DNA of 30,062 bases. Source: a virus. Location of the stretch: the IMG/VR virus record IMGVR_UViG_3300037321_000049, positions 1-30,062 of that record. One strand, written 5' to 3'. The notes below the pieces were generated by a model. It was not told the DNA's origin. It saw only the letters and a program-made list of their open reading frames with translations, and ran no database searches. Of this stretch, positions 6,720-12,198 are shown piece after piece. The translations under genes and the position numbers were made by a program. Numbering within the stretch: position 1 is the first letter of the stretch; the number at the start of each line of letters is the position of its first letter.

Positions 6720-6747
6720 ATTATATTGGACGCTGGCAATATCGCAA
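6720..6747 (-). promoter_or_regulatory. Leftward early promoter
   Basis: Reverse strand: TTGCGA (6747-6742), 16-base spacer, then a perfect TATAAT (6725-6720), followed by the HTH start codon at 6713. The spacer is almost entirely the operator at 6723-6742. If transcription starts about seven bases after the -10, the HTH mRNA is essentially leaderless: no Shine-Dalgarno could lie on it. Confidence 0.75.
6723..6742. promoter_or_regulatory. Operator copy 1 (ATATTG-N8-CAATAT)
   Basis: ATATTGGACGCTGGCAATAT, a perfect 6-bp inverted repeat with eight central bases. It fills the spacer of the leftward promoter, so a bound protein would block polymerase. Two further copies are at 6812-6831 and 9659-9678. 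Confidence 0.8.
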
Positions 6748-6806
6748 GCGCCATCGGCCTAGCGCGGGGTGCGCGAATTATTTTTGCCCGGCGGTGAACT
6801 TTGTGG

Positions 6807-6836
6807 TTGCGATATTGGACGCGGCCAATTAATAAT
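6807..6836 (+). promoter_or_regulatory. Rightward early promoter
   Basis: TTGCGA (6807-6812), 17-base spacer, TAATAA (6830-6835, or AATAAT one base on). The -35 and the start of the spacer (TTGCGATATTG) are identical to the leftward promoter read on its own strand, so the two divergent promoters look like copies of one element. It would drive the operon starting at 6878, with a ~35-base leader that carries AAGGAG. Confidence 0.65.
6812..6831. promoter_or_regulatory. Operator copy 2
   Basis: ATATTGGACGCGGCCAATTA. Left half is identical to copy 1; right half is CAATTA in place of CAATAT, but the inner ATTGG...CCAAT arms are perfectly symmetrical. Sits between the -35 and -10 of the rightward promoter. 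Confidence 0.75.
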
Positions 6837-6877
6837 AACGGACGGACGGAAAAACGACAACGCAAGGAGACGAAAAC

Positions 6878-7261
6878 ATGATCCCCCCCTCCTACTACGG
6901 CGCAGAGCCGGACGACGACGAGCGCGCTTTTGACGCCGCCGCCGAAATCCTCGCCGAAAGGCTCCGGGCCGCAAACAAAGCGATCCGAGACGCCGCCCGC
7001 ATCGCCCTTCCCGCCGTCGCGTTTTTGGAATCGCTCGGCGTCACGGTCAACGGTTACGACCTGAGCCGCGACGAAACGCTGGCGATGCTCGGCGGTATCA
7101 GCGCGAGCGCAGAGGCGGACATTCTCGACGCTTGCGTGCATAACTACGCCACCGCGATTGACGCCCTGAACGGGCTGCTGGGCGACGCTGAGCAAGCGCA
7201 GGCCGACGCGATCAAGCAGGGCGCGGCGATTGACGCCGCATACAATGGAGACGCAGCATGA
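6878..7261 (+). CDS. Hypothetical protein, first gene of rightward early operon
   Basis: 127 aa, ATG preceded by AAGGAG at 9 bases. Acidic N-terminus (YYGAEPDDDERAFDAAAEIL) then mostly alanine-rich helices; no membrane segment or recognised motif. The stop overlaps the next start by ATGA. Being first behind a strong operator-controlled promoter suggests abundant early expression, typical of phage host-takeover or counter-defence proteins, but the sequence itself gives no function. Confidence 0.8.
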   Translation: MIPPSYYGAEPDDDERAFDAAAEILAERLRAANKAIRDAARIALPAVAFLESLGVTVNGYDLSRDETLAMLGGISASAEADILDACVHNYATAIDALNGLLGDAEQAQADAIKQGAAIDAAYNGDAA

Positions 7262-7485
7262 CAAACTCAGACATTGACCACCTCTTTGAGATCATCCCCG
7301 AGCGGCGGCAATTCATCGGAGGGTATATTTCCGGCATCCCCATTTTTGTGGTGCCTTGCCCGCGCGAAGGATTCCTGGTCTCAATCGACGACACCAAGAT
7401 TACTGCTTCAGGCGCGCGCCGTCTCGGCCTCGCGCTTCTCGCCGCAGCCGATGCCGCCGAAGCCGCCGGGGCGCGGATCAAATGA
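7258..7485 (+). CDS. Hypothetical protein
   Basis: 75 aa, coupled by ATGA at both ends. N-terminal half looks like a small beta domain (IIPERRQFIGGYISGIPIFV, FLVSIDDTKI); C-terminal half is an alanine-rich helix (LGLALLAAADAAEAAG). Unrecognised. Confidence 0.75.
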   Translation: MTNSDIDHLFEIIPERRQFIGGYISGIPIFVVPCPREGFLVSIDDTKITASGARRLGLALLAAADAAEAAGARIK

Positions 7486-7598
7486 GCGCCATCACTTGGC
7501 GCAACGCGCGCCTCGCCGCGACCACCGCAGCCGAGGCCGCGCTTGTGGCTCTCCTCGCGGCTGGGGTCGGGTTTCTGATTTTGGGAGTGACGCCATGA
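7482..7598 (+). CDS. Small single-pass membrane protein
   Basis: 38 aa: a short polar N-terminus (MSAITWRNARLAATTAAEA) followed by one hydrophobic segment (ALVALLAAGVGFLILGV). Start overlaps the previous stop and stop overlaps the next start, both as ATGA, which is the main support for so short a gene. Possibly an inner-membrane peptide acting early in infection; function unknown. Confidence 0.65.
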   Translation: MSAITWRNARLAATTAAEAALVALLAAGVGFLILGVTP

Positions 7599-8116
7599 CC
7601 GTTCCAGCCCCGATCCACAAAACGTGCCGATCCTGCGACACGCCAAAGCCGGTGACGGCTTTTCACTGGCGCAACCGAGCGCGCGGCGTGCGTCATTCAA
7701 CCTGCAAGGCGTGCCGGTGCGAGGACGAGCGGATGAGATACAACGAGCTGGAATTTGATCGCATCTATTTGGGCGGTCCCGGCCCGCGACCCCTGCCAGC
7801 AATCGCGCCAATCAATCCGCCGCTTCCGTGGGGCTACGGCATGACGCCGGACGACATGGCGGCGATGGACGAGGCGGACGCGGACCCGTTTCCGCCGGCT
7901 GTCTACGGCATGACCCCCAAGCGCGCGGCTGCGCTGAAATGGCTTAAAGACATTCAGAACATCCCGGCGACCACACCGGCGAGCGTGGTTGACCCGGCGG
8001 ACGCCTGCGCCGATCCTGACCCGATGGGCGACGGATCGGCCTGGGGCTGGGTGACGGTCGCCACGATAGGCGCGCTCGTGGCGCTGGTTGCCATTGTCGC
8101 GTGGGTGACGGTATGA
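7595..8116 (+). CDS. Zinc-ribbon protein with C-terminal membrane segment
   Basis: 173 aa. Residues 11-40 hold C-x2-C (C11, C14) and C-x2-C (C37, C40) with the intervening TPKPVTAFHWRNR, the zinc ribbon commonly found in front of phage HNH domains (KTC..C...K....F......G....C..C). No HNH follows here; instead comes a Pro-rich region with the phrase YGMTP twice, then a C-terminal hydrophobic helix (about 150-172, VATIGALVALVAIVAWV). ATGA-coupled on both sides. The combination of zinc ribbon and tail anchor is not one I recognise. Confidence 0.75.
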   Translation: MTVPAPIHKTCRSCDTPKPVTAFHWRNRARGVRHSTCKACRCEDERMRYNELEFDRIYLGGPGPRPLPAIAPINPPLPWGYGMTPDDMAAMDEADADPFPPAVYGMTPKRAAALKWLKDIQNIPATTPASVVDPADACADPDPMGDGSAWGWVTVATIGALVALVAIVAWVTV

Positions 8117-8337
8117 GCCGCTCCGCGTTTCTGCACCGCGCCGACGCGGCGTATCCGTTTCAAAACTGGCAACCGTTCCCGAGCGGCGCAATCGTTCAGG
8201 TAAAAAACCAATATGGGGTCTCGAGAATCGACATGGCCGAGAATCTTTGGTGGGGATATGAGCGAGGACTCAGTGTGCTGGGCGAAGCCGTCATTACGCG
8301 GGCGCGGCGCCTGGATCGCCCGAAGGTGACGGCATGA
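8113..8337 (+). CDS. Hypothetical protein
   Basis: 74 aa, ATGA-coupled at both ends. Contains FPSGAIVQVKNQYGVSRIDM then AENLWWGYERGLSVLGEAVI, suggestive of a small mixed alpha/beta fold. Soluble, unrecognised. Confidence 0.75.
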   Translation: MSRSAFLHRADAAYPFQNWQPFPSGAIVQVKNQYGVSRIDMAENLWWGYERGLSVLGEAVITRARRLDRPKVTA

Positions 8338-8714
8338 GCGCGCCAGATTGGGAGGGATTCGCGCGTGCAATCATGGCCTCTTGGCCTGAAAGCGGAGTTG
8401 ACGGCTGCGATATTCAAGATTTTGCGGTCAAATATCGGCTTATAAAATCGGTTGCGGGCGGGTTTGATGAGCGCGTTCATGCTGACGATTTCGGCGTAGG
8501 CGCGGAAGCTGGCGACGAATGGTTTATTCAGGCGTTTCCCGAGGCGCGCGACTGCCAGTGCGGCGGCGAGGCTACGCTGTCGCACGGCCACGCGCCCGGA
8601 GCGGGCGACGCCTGCGCGGCGTGGTGCTTGGATTGCGGCGCAACCGGGCCAGCGGATGAGGGCGAGGGCGACGCGGTGAAGGGCTGGAATGATATGATGG
8701 AGCGCAAGCCATGA
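8334..8714 (+). CDS. Protein with Lar-like zinc domain (restriction alleviation family)
   Basis: 126 aa, ATGA-coupled. The C-terminal half has C74-x-C76-GGEATL, AWC98LDC101GATGP and AVKGWN, the order C..CGGEA ... W.C..CGA.G......A...WN of the Lar family. Rac-prophage Lar alleviates type I restriction, but most proteins with this domain are uncharacterised. The first zinc pair is C-x-C rather than the usual C-x2-C. The N-terminal ~70 residues (WEGFARAIMASWPESGVDG) are an unrelated extension. In a cluster of unknown early genes this is the one clear hint of counter-defence. Confidence 0.65.
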   Translation: MSAPDWEGFARAIMASWPESGVDGCDIQDFAVKYRLIKSVAGGFDERVHADDFGVGAEAGDEWFIQAFPEARDCQCGGEATLSHGHAPGAGDACAAWCLDCGATGPADEGEGDAVKGWNDMMERKP

Positions 8715-8938
8715 GCGACCACACCCACGCCAAGCTGCGCGCCGACCTCGGAAGCGGGCCATTCTCAATGGACACGCTCTACGCAATGACGCGCGAATGG
8801 AAACCGCGATCAAACAGCTACAGGCTCCGGCGCACGATTGCCGGGTTTGTCCGGCGCGGTGACGTGCTGGTAATCGGCGTCGATGCGCGCGGTCGGCGGG
8901 TGTTCCGGCTCCCGGAGGTGGGGCCGTGCGCGTCTTGA
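8711..8938 (+). CDS. Hypothetical protein, possible winged helix
   Basis: 75 aa. GPFSMDTLYAMTREWKPRSN followed by SYRLRRTIAGFVRRGDVLVI has the feel of a winged helix (helix, helix, recognition helix with basic residues, then a two-strand wing VLVIGVDARGRRVFRL). Start is ATGA-coupled; the 3' end overlaps the next gene by 13 bases. DNA binding is tentative. Confidence 0.7.
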   Translation: MSDHTHAKLRADLGSGPFSMDTLYAMTREWKPRSNSYRLRRTIAGFVRRGDVLVIGVDARGRRVFRLPEVGPCAS

Positions 8939-9525
8939 TCGCCTGCGAGTTTAGCGGCACGGTGCGGCGCGCGTTTACCGCTCGCGGTCACGATGCATGG
9001 TCCTGCGATCTGCTACCCGCTGAGGACGGATCAAACCGGCACATCGTCGGAGACGCGCGCGACCTGCTAAATGACGGTTGGGACTTGCTCATGGTCGCGC
9101 ACCCGCCTTGCACGCGCCTCTGCAACAGCGGCGTGCGGTGGCTCACCAAGGCCCCGCCAGGCCGCACGCTCGCAGATATGTGGGCGGAGCTTGAGACGGG
9201 CGCGGCGCTGTTCTCGGCGTTCTGGAATGCGAAAATCCCGCGCATAGCGGTCGAGAATCCAGTGATGCACCGGCACGCCAAGGCATTGATCGAGGGCTAC
9301 GAGCCGCCCGCGCAGAGCGTCCAGCCGTGGCAGTATGGTCATGGCGAGGTCAAGCGGACTTGCCTGTGGCTGCGCGGCCTACCGGTTCTGACGCCGACCG
9401 ATGTGGTTGAGGGCCGAGAGGCTCGTGTGCATCGGATGCCGCCAGGCCCGAACCGTGGCAAGGAGCGCAGCCGGTTCTTCTCAGGAATTGCCGACGCGAT
9501 GGCGGATCAGTGGGGGGTCGCATAA
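8926..9525 (+). CDS. Cytosine-methyltransferase-like phage protein
   Basis: 199 aa from GTG 8926, with GGAGG eight bases before. LIACEFSG (4-11) resembles the SAM-binding loop, D28 in SCDLLP the acidic residue after strand two, and AHPPC62T the PC motif of C5-cytosine methylases; VRWL, RIAVENPVMH and a C-terminal ARVHRMPPGPNRGKERSRFF then G complete a family common in phages. It is much shorter than a full m5C methylase and has no obvious target-recognition domain, so it may act with a partner, modify free nucleotides or have lost activity. In phages such proteins could protect DNA from restriction. Family is recognised; activity is uncertain. Confidence 0.75.
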   Translation: MRVLIACEFSGTVRRAFTARGHDAWSCDLLPAEDGSNRHIVGDARDLLNDGWDLLMVAHPPCTRLCNSGVRWLTKAPPGRTLADMWAELETGAALFSAFWNAKIPRIAVENPVMHRHAKALIEGYEPPAQSVQPWQYGHGEVKRTCLWLRGLPVLTPTDVVEGREARVHRMPPGPNRGKERSRFFSGIADAMADQWGVA

Positions 9526-9623
9526 TGTACCGGAGATGCCGCTACCACCGCCAGCCCGACCCGAGATTTCTCATCCTCGCCGTGATGCTGGCCATCATGG
9601 GCGTAACTACTTTGCTCGCGTGA
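9525..9623 (+). CDS. Very small membrane protein
   Basis: 32 aa starting in a TAATG overlap with the methyltransferase-like gene. A basic N-terminus (MYRRCRYHRQPDPR) precedes a single hydrophobic helix (FLILAVMLAIMGVTTLLA). Supported by coupling, positive-inside topology and clean hydrophobicity. Function unknown. Confidence 0.6.
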   Translation: MYRRCRYHRQPDPRFLILAVMLAIMGVTTLLA

Positions 9624-9658
9624 CGGATGAGGCGTTGCGCGCGCCACGGCCCGCGTGC

Positions 9659-9678
9659 ATATTGGACGCGGGCAATAT
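9659..9678. promoter_or_regulatory. Operator copy 3, upstream of 9692 gene
   Basis: ATATTGGACGCGGGCAATAT, perfect 6-bp arms and the same core as copies 1 and 2. TATAAG (9676-9681) at its right edge could be a -10 element, but then the AAGGAG at 9680-9685 would fall within it and not be transcribed. It may therefore act as a roadblock within the operon or drive a leaderless transcript. The sequence from the operator through AAGGAGACGAAACATGA repeats what precedes the 6878 gene. Confidence 0.75.
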
Positions 9679-9691
9679 AAGGAGACGAAAC

Positions 9692-9904
9692 ATGAACATT
9701 CCAGGCCCTACCGAAGTGCATATCCGAGCGATGGCGGCCATCCTCGCGCAGCCCCGAGTTTGGCACATGAGCATAGATGAATTGCAAGAGGTCGCCGCCG
9801 CCGCCACTAACGGCAGGGCGAGGCCGTGGCGAGTGAAGTGCACCATCAAGATCATGCGCCGCGGGCGGGGCCTTGGTAATATCGTGAAGGGAGATACGCC
9901 ATGA
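9692..9904 (+). CDS. Hypothetical protein behind operator copy 3
   Basis: 70 aa, ATG with AAGGAG seven bases upstream. MNIPGPTEVHIRAMAAILAQ then MSIDELQEVAAAATNGRARP and a basic C-terminus (VKCTIKIMRRGRGLG). Helical and basic, possibly nucleic-acid binding. Together with 6878 it is one of two rightward genes directly preceded by the operator, so the two are probably co-regulated. Confidence 0.75.
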   Translation: MNIPGPTEVHIRAMAAILAQPRVWHMSIDELQEVAAAATNGRARPWRVKCTIKIMRRGRGLGNIVKGDTP

Positions 9905-10071
9905 CGTTCTCGCAAAAGCGCCGTCTGCTTATCCGCGTCGCATGGGCACTGTGGGCCTCAATCGTGGTCGCCATAATCATAGACGGGAGCGCGCCTTGGG
10001 CCGCGTATGGCGCGTGCGTGTCTGTGACGCTTTACGGTGCGCTCTTGCATTATTGCTTCATGCACGAATAA
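9901..10071 (+). CDS. Small two-pass membrane protein
   Basis: 56 aa, start overlaps the previous stop as ATGA. Basic start (MTFSQKRRLLIR), then hydrophobic segments VAWALWASIVVAIII and AAYGACVSVTLYGALL separated by a short loop, with a His/Cys-containing tail. Looks like an inner-membrane hairpin. Function unknown. Confidence 0.7.
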   Translation: MTFSQKRRLLIRVAWALWASIVVAIIIDGSAPWAAYGACVSVTLYGALLHYCFMHE

Positions 10072-10072
10072 C

Positions 10073-10129
10073 AAAAGCCCCGCCCTTTGGCTTGCCTCCC
10101 GGATCGGTGGAGGGGCGCTAGGGCGGGGC
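10073..10129 (-). terminator. Rho-independent terminator for the leftward late/lysis transcript
   Basis: A 10-bp perfect stem (+ strand GCCCCGCCCT 10077-10086 with AGGGCGGGGC 10120-10129), containing an inner CCTCC/GGAGG stem, is followed on the reverse strand by TTTTG (10076-10072). No T run follows on the + strand, so it should stop leftward transcription beyond the o-spanin gene. Confidence 0.7.
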
Positions 10130-10161
10130 GGATGAGGCAACGTAGCACAGGAGAGATGAGC

Positions 10162-10470
10162 ATGGCAATTACCGCGAACGAGGCGCTGCGCCGGTCCGAC
10201 GATGCGCTGAAACGGATCGAGGCGTTGGAGAGCAGGCTTTGGCGCGCGTTCGCGGGGCTAGATTTGCTCCAAGACCTTACCATCCCGCCGATTGATGCGC
10301 TGGAGGAGCAGCTTGAGCGCGCGATCCAGCGCATCAACGCATTGGAGGCGCTCGTTTTGACGTCCTCAGCGGAGTTGGCCAATCTTGGAATCACGCTCGC
10401 CAACCCAAGCCGCGAGCGCCTTGACCCGCTCGCCACACGCCACCAACGACCCCCGGTCGAGCGCCCATAG
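10162..10470 (+). CDS. Coiled-coil protein, 3' end antisense to o-spanin
   Basis: 102 aa from ATG 10162, preceded by AGGAG nine bases upstream; ATG 10156 is too close to that site. Residues 1-75 are heptad-like (EALRRSDDALKRIEALESRL; LEEQLERAIQRINALEALV). The last ~30 residues (ITLANPSRERLDPLATRHQR) look non-native and coincide with the opposite-strand o-spanin gene, with which it overlaps by 105 bp. A real N-terminal coiled coil with a tail imposed by the overlap is the likely reading. Confidence 0.6.
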   Translation: MAITANEALRRSDDALKRIEALESRLWRAFAGLDLLQDLTIPPIDALEEQLERAIQRINALEALVLTSSAELANLGITLANPSRERLDPLATRHQRPPVERP

Positions 10471-10638
10471 CCGCAGCACGTCACGCGAGGCAAGGGCGCC
10501 CGCCACAGGCTCAGGGGCGGCACACGGGGCGGTGAGGGCCGCAGGCGGCGACGCCAGCACGCCGGGCGACACCGGGGCCAGAGACGAAGTGCAGCCGCCG
10601 AGGGTGATGGCGGCGAGGATTAGAATGAGGGCGCGCAT
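10366..10638 (-). CDS. o-spanin lipoprotein (Rz1/LysC-like)
   Basis: 90 aa from ATG 10638. Signal peptide MRALILILAAITLGGC ends in a lipobox (LGGC) with the lipidated cysteine at 16. A Pro-rich stretch (SPGVLASPPAALTAP) and then VLRLWALDRGSLVACGERVK with AAW follow the P2 LysC/Rz1 pattern (proline-rich linker, then L...L...C......L..W). Such outer-membrane lipoproteins join an inner-membrane spanin to fuse both membranes at lysis. The i-spanin gene is at 10973-11296, but unusually an opposite-strand gene lies between them. Confidence 0.8.
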   Translation of the reverse strand: MRALILILAAITLGGCTSSLAPVSPGVLASPPAALTAPCAAPEPVAGALASRDVLRLWALDRGSLVACGERVKALAAWVGERDSKIGQLR

Positions 10639-10671
10639 TGTGTGGGCCTCGCAGGAGCAGGAGAGACGGAC

Positions 10672-10971
10672 ATGATTAATGAATACGAAAGGGCGGTGCT
10701 GCGCCACCAATTCTACCCGAGCAGGGGTAGCGGCGTGATACCCGGCGCAGCGTTTAACGCGGCGATGGAAAGCCTGACTGGATCGGGCTATATCCGCGAC
10801 GGGCTTATAACGGCAAAGGGCGCTGAGGTCATGGGCTACCCAATGGCGCGCATACCCCGCGCCCGCGTCGTCGGCTTTGCGGCGCTTGTCGTCGCGGCGC
10901 TGGCGATGATCGGGGTTTTAGCGCTGGCGCTTTACGGCGCGCAGCACGTGTTGCAGGCGATGGTCACGTGA
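10672..10971 (+). CDS. Hypothetical protein with C-terminal transmembrane helix
   Basis: 99 aa from ATG 10672, with GGAG/GAGAG upstream. Soluble first ~60 residues (YERAVLRHQFYPSRGSG, MESLTGSGYIRDGLITAKGA; small winged-helix-like look) and one hydrophobic helix (VVGFAALVVAALAMIGVLAL). It lies on the + strand between the two leftward spanin genes, leaving 33 and 1 bp gaps. Good composition and a ribosome site support it; function unknown. Confidence 0.65.
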   Translation: MINEYERAVLRHQFYPSRGSGVIPGAAFNAAMESLTGSGYIRDGLITAKGAEVMGYPMARIPRARVVGFAALVVAALAMIGVLALALYGAQHVLQAMVT

Positions 10972-10972
10972 G

Positions 10973-11296
10973 CTAACGCCCCACAGCGCGCAACGCCTCC
11001 ACAGCCTCAGCGCCCAAGCAAGGCCCATCGTCCTGGGCCGCCTGCGCCGCGTCCCTCGCCTGGCGGGCTATCACGGCCTCCCGCGCCAAAGCAGCGCGAG
11101 CGGCGTCAGCGCCAGCCCGAGCAGCCCATTGCGCGGCCTCGGTCTGGCGTGCCACCTCATCGGCCTGTAGCGCCTCGCACGCGGCCTGTCCGCTGCGGTA
11201 GGCGCGGTGATCCACCCACGCGAGAGCGAGGCATAGGGCGAGCGCTGCGACGGCATACGGGCCGAAGCGGATGGCGGCGGGAAGGATTGCAAGCAT
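10973..11296 (-). CDS. i-spanin (Rz-like)
   Basis: 107 aa. N-terminal membrane anchor (GPYAVAALALCLALAWV) followed by a long Ala/Glu/Arg-rich periplasmic coiled coil (EALQADEVARQTEAAQWAAR) and a short C-terminus with one Cys. This is the Rz architecture and it lies downstream of the endolysin. GGA nine bases before the ATG is a modest ribosome site. Would pair with the o-spanin at 10366-10638. Confidence 0.8.
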   Translation of the reverse strand: MLAILPAAIRFGPYAVAALALCLALAWVDHRAYRSGQAACEALQADEVARQTEAAQWAARAGADAARAALAREAVIARQARDAAQAAQDDGPCLGAEAVEALRAVGR

Positions 11297-11508
11297 GAGC
11301 GCGTTGTCCTATGATCGGCAGGCGTCGCGGTAAAAGCGGTCCCTACGTGGCGACGGCCACGGGCATCAGGTGAGGCGCCCGCCGCGACGCACCAGCGCCT
11401 CATGATCGGCTGAGAGAGCGCCGCCGCCAGCAATGGCCCGCCCGCAAGGGGCGGATACCCAAGGCGAGCCGAGAGTGCGCCGCGCGCCGGATTGGAGCGC
11501 GGCGCGCA
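11297..11508 (-). other. Non-coding gap with four hairpins between endolysin and i-spanin
   Basis: No convincing gene on either strand. It contains four perfect inverted repeats: CGTGGC-N4-GCCACG (11346-11361), TGAGGCGC-N16-GCGCCTCA (11371-11402), CCGCCC-N5-GGGCGG (11438-11454) and GCGCCGCGC-N11-GCGCGGCGC (11477-11505), the last one four bases from the endolysin stop. None is followed by a T run, so they are not classical terminators. They could protect mRNA ends, attenuate the transcript or be part of a structured RNA. Confidence 0.55.
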
Positions 11509-12198
11509 TTACCGCCAGCCCGCCGCCCAGTCCCGCAAGCGCAGCCTGAATATCACCGCAAGGACCGCAATAAGGCCAACGATGATTGCGAGATTGATCC
11601 AGTTGGCCGACAGCGCCGCGTTGACCACGCCACCGCCAGCCGTCAACATGCCGACGCTCACCGCCTGGATGGTCTGCGATTTTGCCGGGCTAGATCGATC
11701 CGGCGACACGGGCCGCGATGCCGGGACGGGGGCCTCCATCGGGGCTGTGGTGTCGTCAGTCAGCCACAGCGCGATCTCGGCTTTGCGCCGGTTGCGCAGG
11801 CCGTTGCTGTCAGCTTTGCGCTTGGTCACGGGGTCGGTGACTTTGATCCACCGGAGAAGCTGGCCGGGCACCTCGTCATAGCGGCCCTGGTTGAGGAGCC
11901 GCACGAGCGTTGACGTGGCGACCTCAGCGCCGCCGACATTAAGCGCCCACGACACAAGTGCGGCGTGCTGATTTGCGGTTATCGGTGCGGTGACGTTGCG
12001 CTCAATATCGTCCTCAGCAATCGCGAGGTCAGCCGTGAAAAATTGCTCTGCCTCGTGCTCGGTGATCCGGTCGCCCATTCGCACGCCGGAGGTGTGCCCC
12101 CAGCCGATGGTGGGCTTGTTCGCTTGGCACAGGTAGGCCGTGAGGCGCAGGCTTTCCCATCTCTTGATAAGGTCACGGCCCGCTTCGCTGGTTCTCAT
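11509..12198 (-). CDS. GH24 lysozyme-type endolysin with C-terminal membrane anchor
   Basis: 229 aa. The glycoside hydrolase 24 catalytic triad E-x8-(D/C)-x5-T is visible as E15, C24 and T30 in WESLRLTAYLCQANKPTIGW then GHT; later QHAALVSWALNVGG and LRNRRKAEIALW are family motifs. The lysozyme domain ends near 150. A Pro/Ser linker and two hydrophobic stretches follow (AVSVGMLTAGGGVVNAAL; INLAIIVGLIAVLAVIF), then a basic tail. There is no N-terminal signal or SAR helix, so release should depend on a holin; the C-terminal anchor is a less common layout. It cuts peptidoglycan at lysis. ATGA-coupled to the small gene upstream. Confidence 0.92.
   Translation of the reverse strand: MRTSEAGRDLIKRWESLRLTAYLCQANKPTIGWGHTSGVRMGDRITEHEAEQFFTADLAIAEDDIERNVTAPITANQHAALVSWALNVGGAEVATSTLVRLLNQGRYDEVPGQLLRWIKVTDPVTKRKADSNGLRNRRKAEIALWLTDDTTAPMEAPVPASRPVSPDRSSPAKSQTIQAVSVGMLTAGGGVVNAALSANWINLAIIVGLIAVLAVIFRLRLRDWAAGWR

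Noticed and set aside
11071-11433. Leftward frame spanning the non-coding gap and i-spanin
   Set aside because: Composition is Arg/Pro-rich without structure, and it overlaps the i-spanin in another frame.
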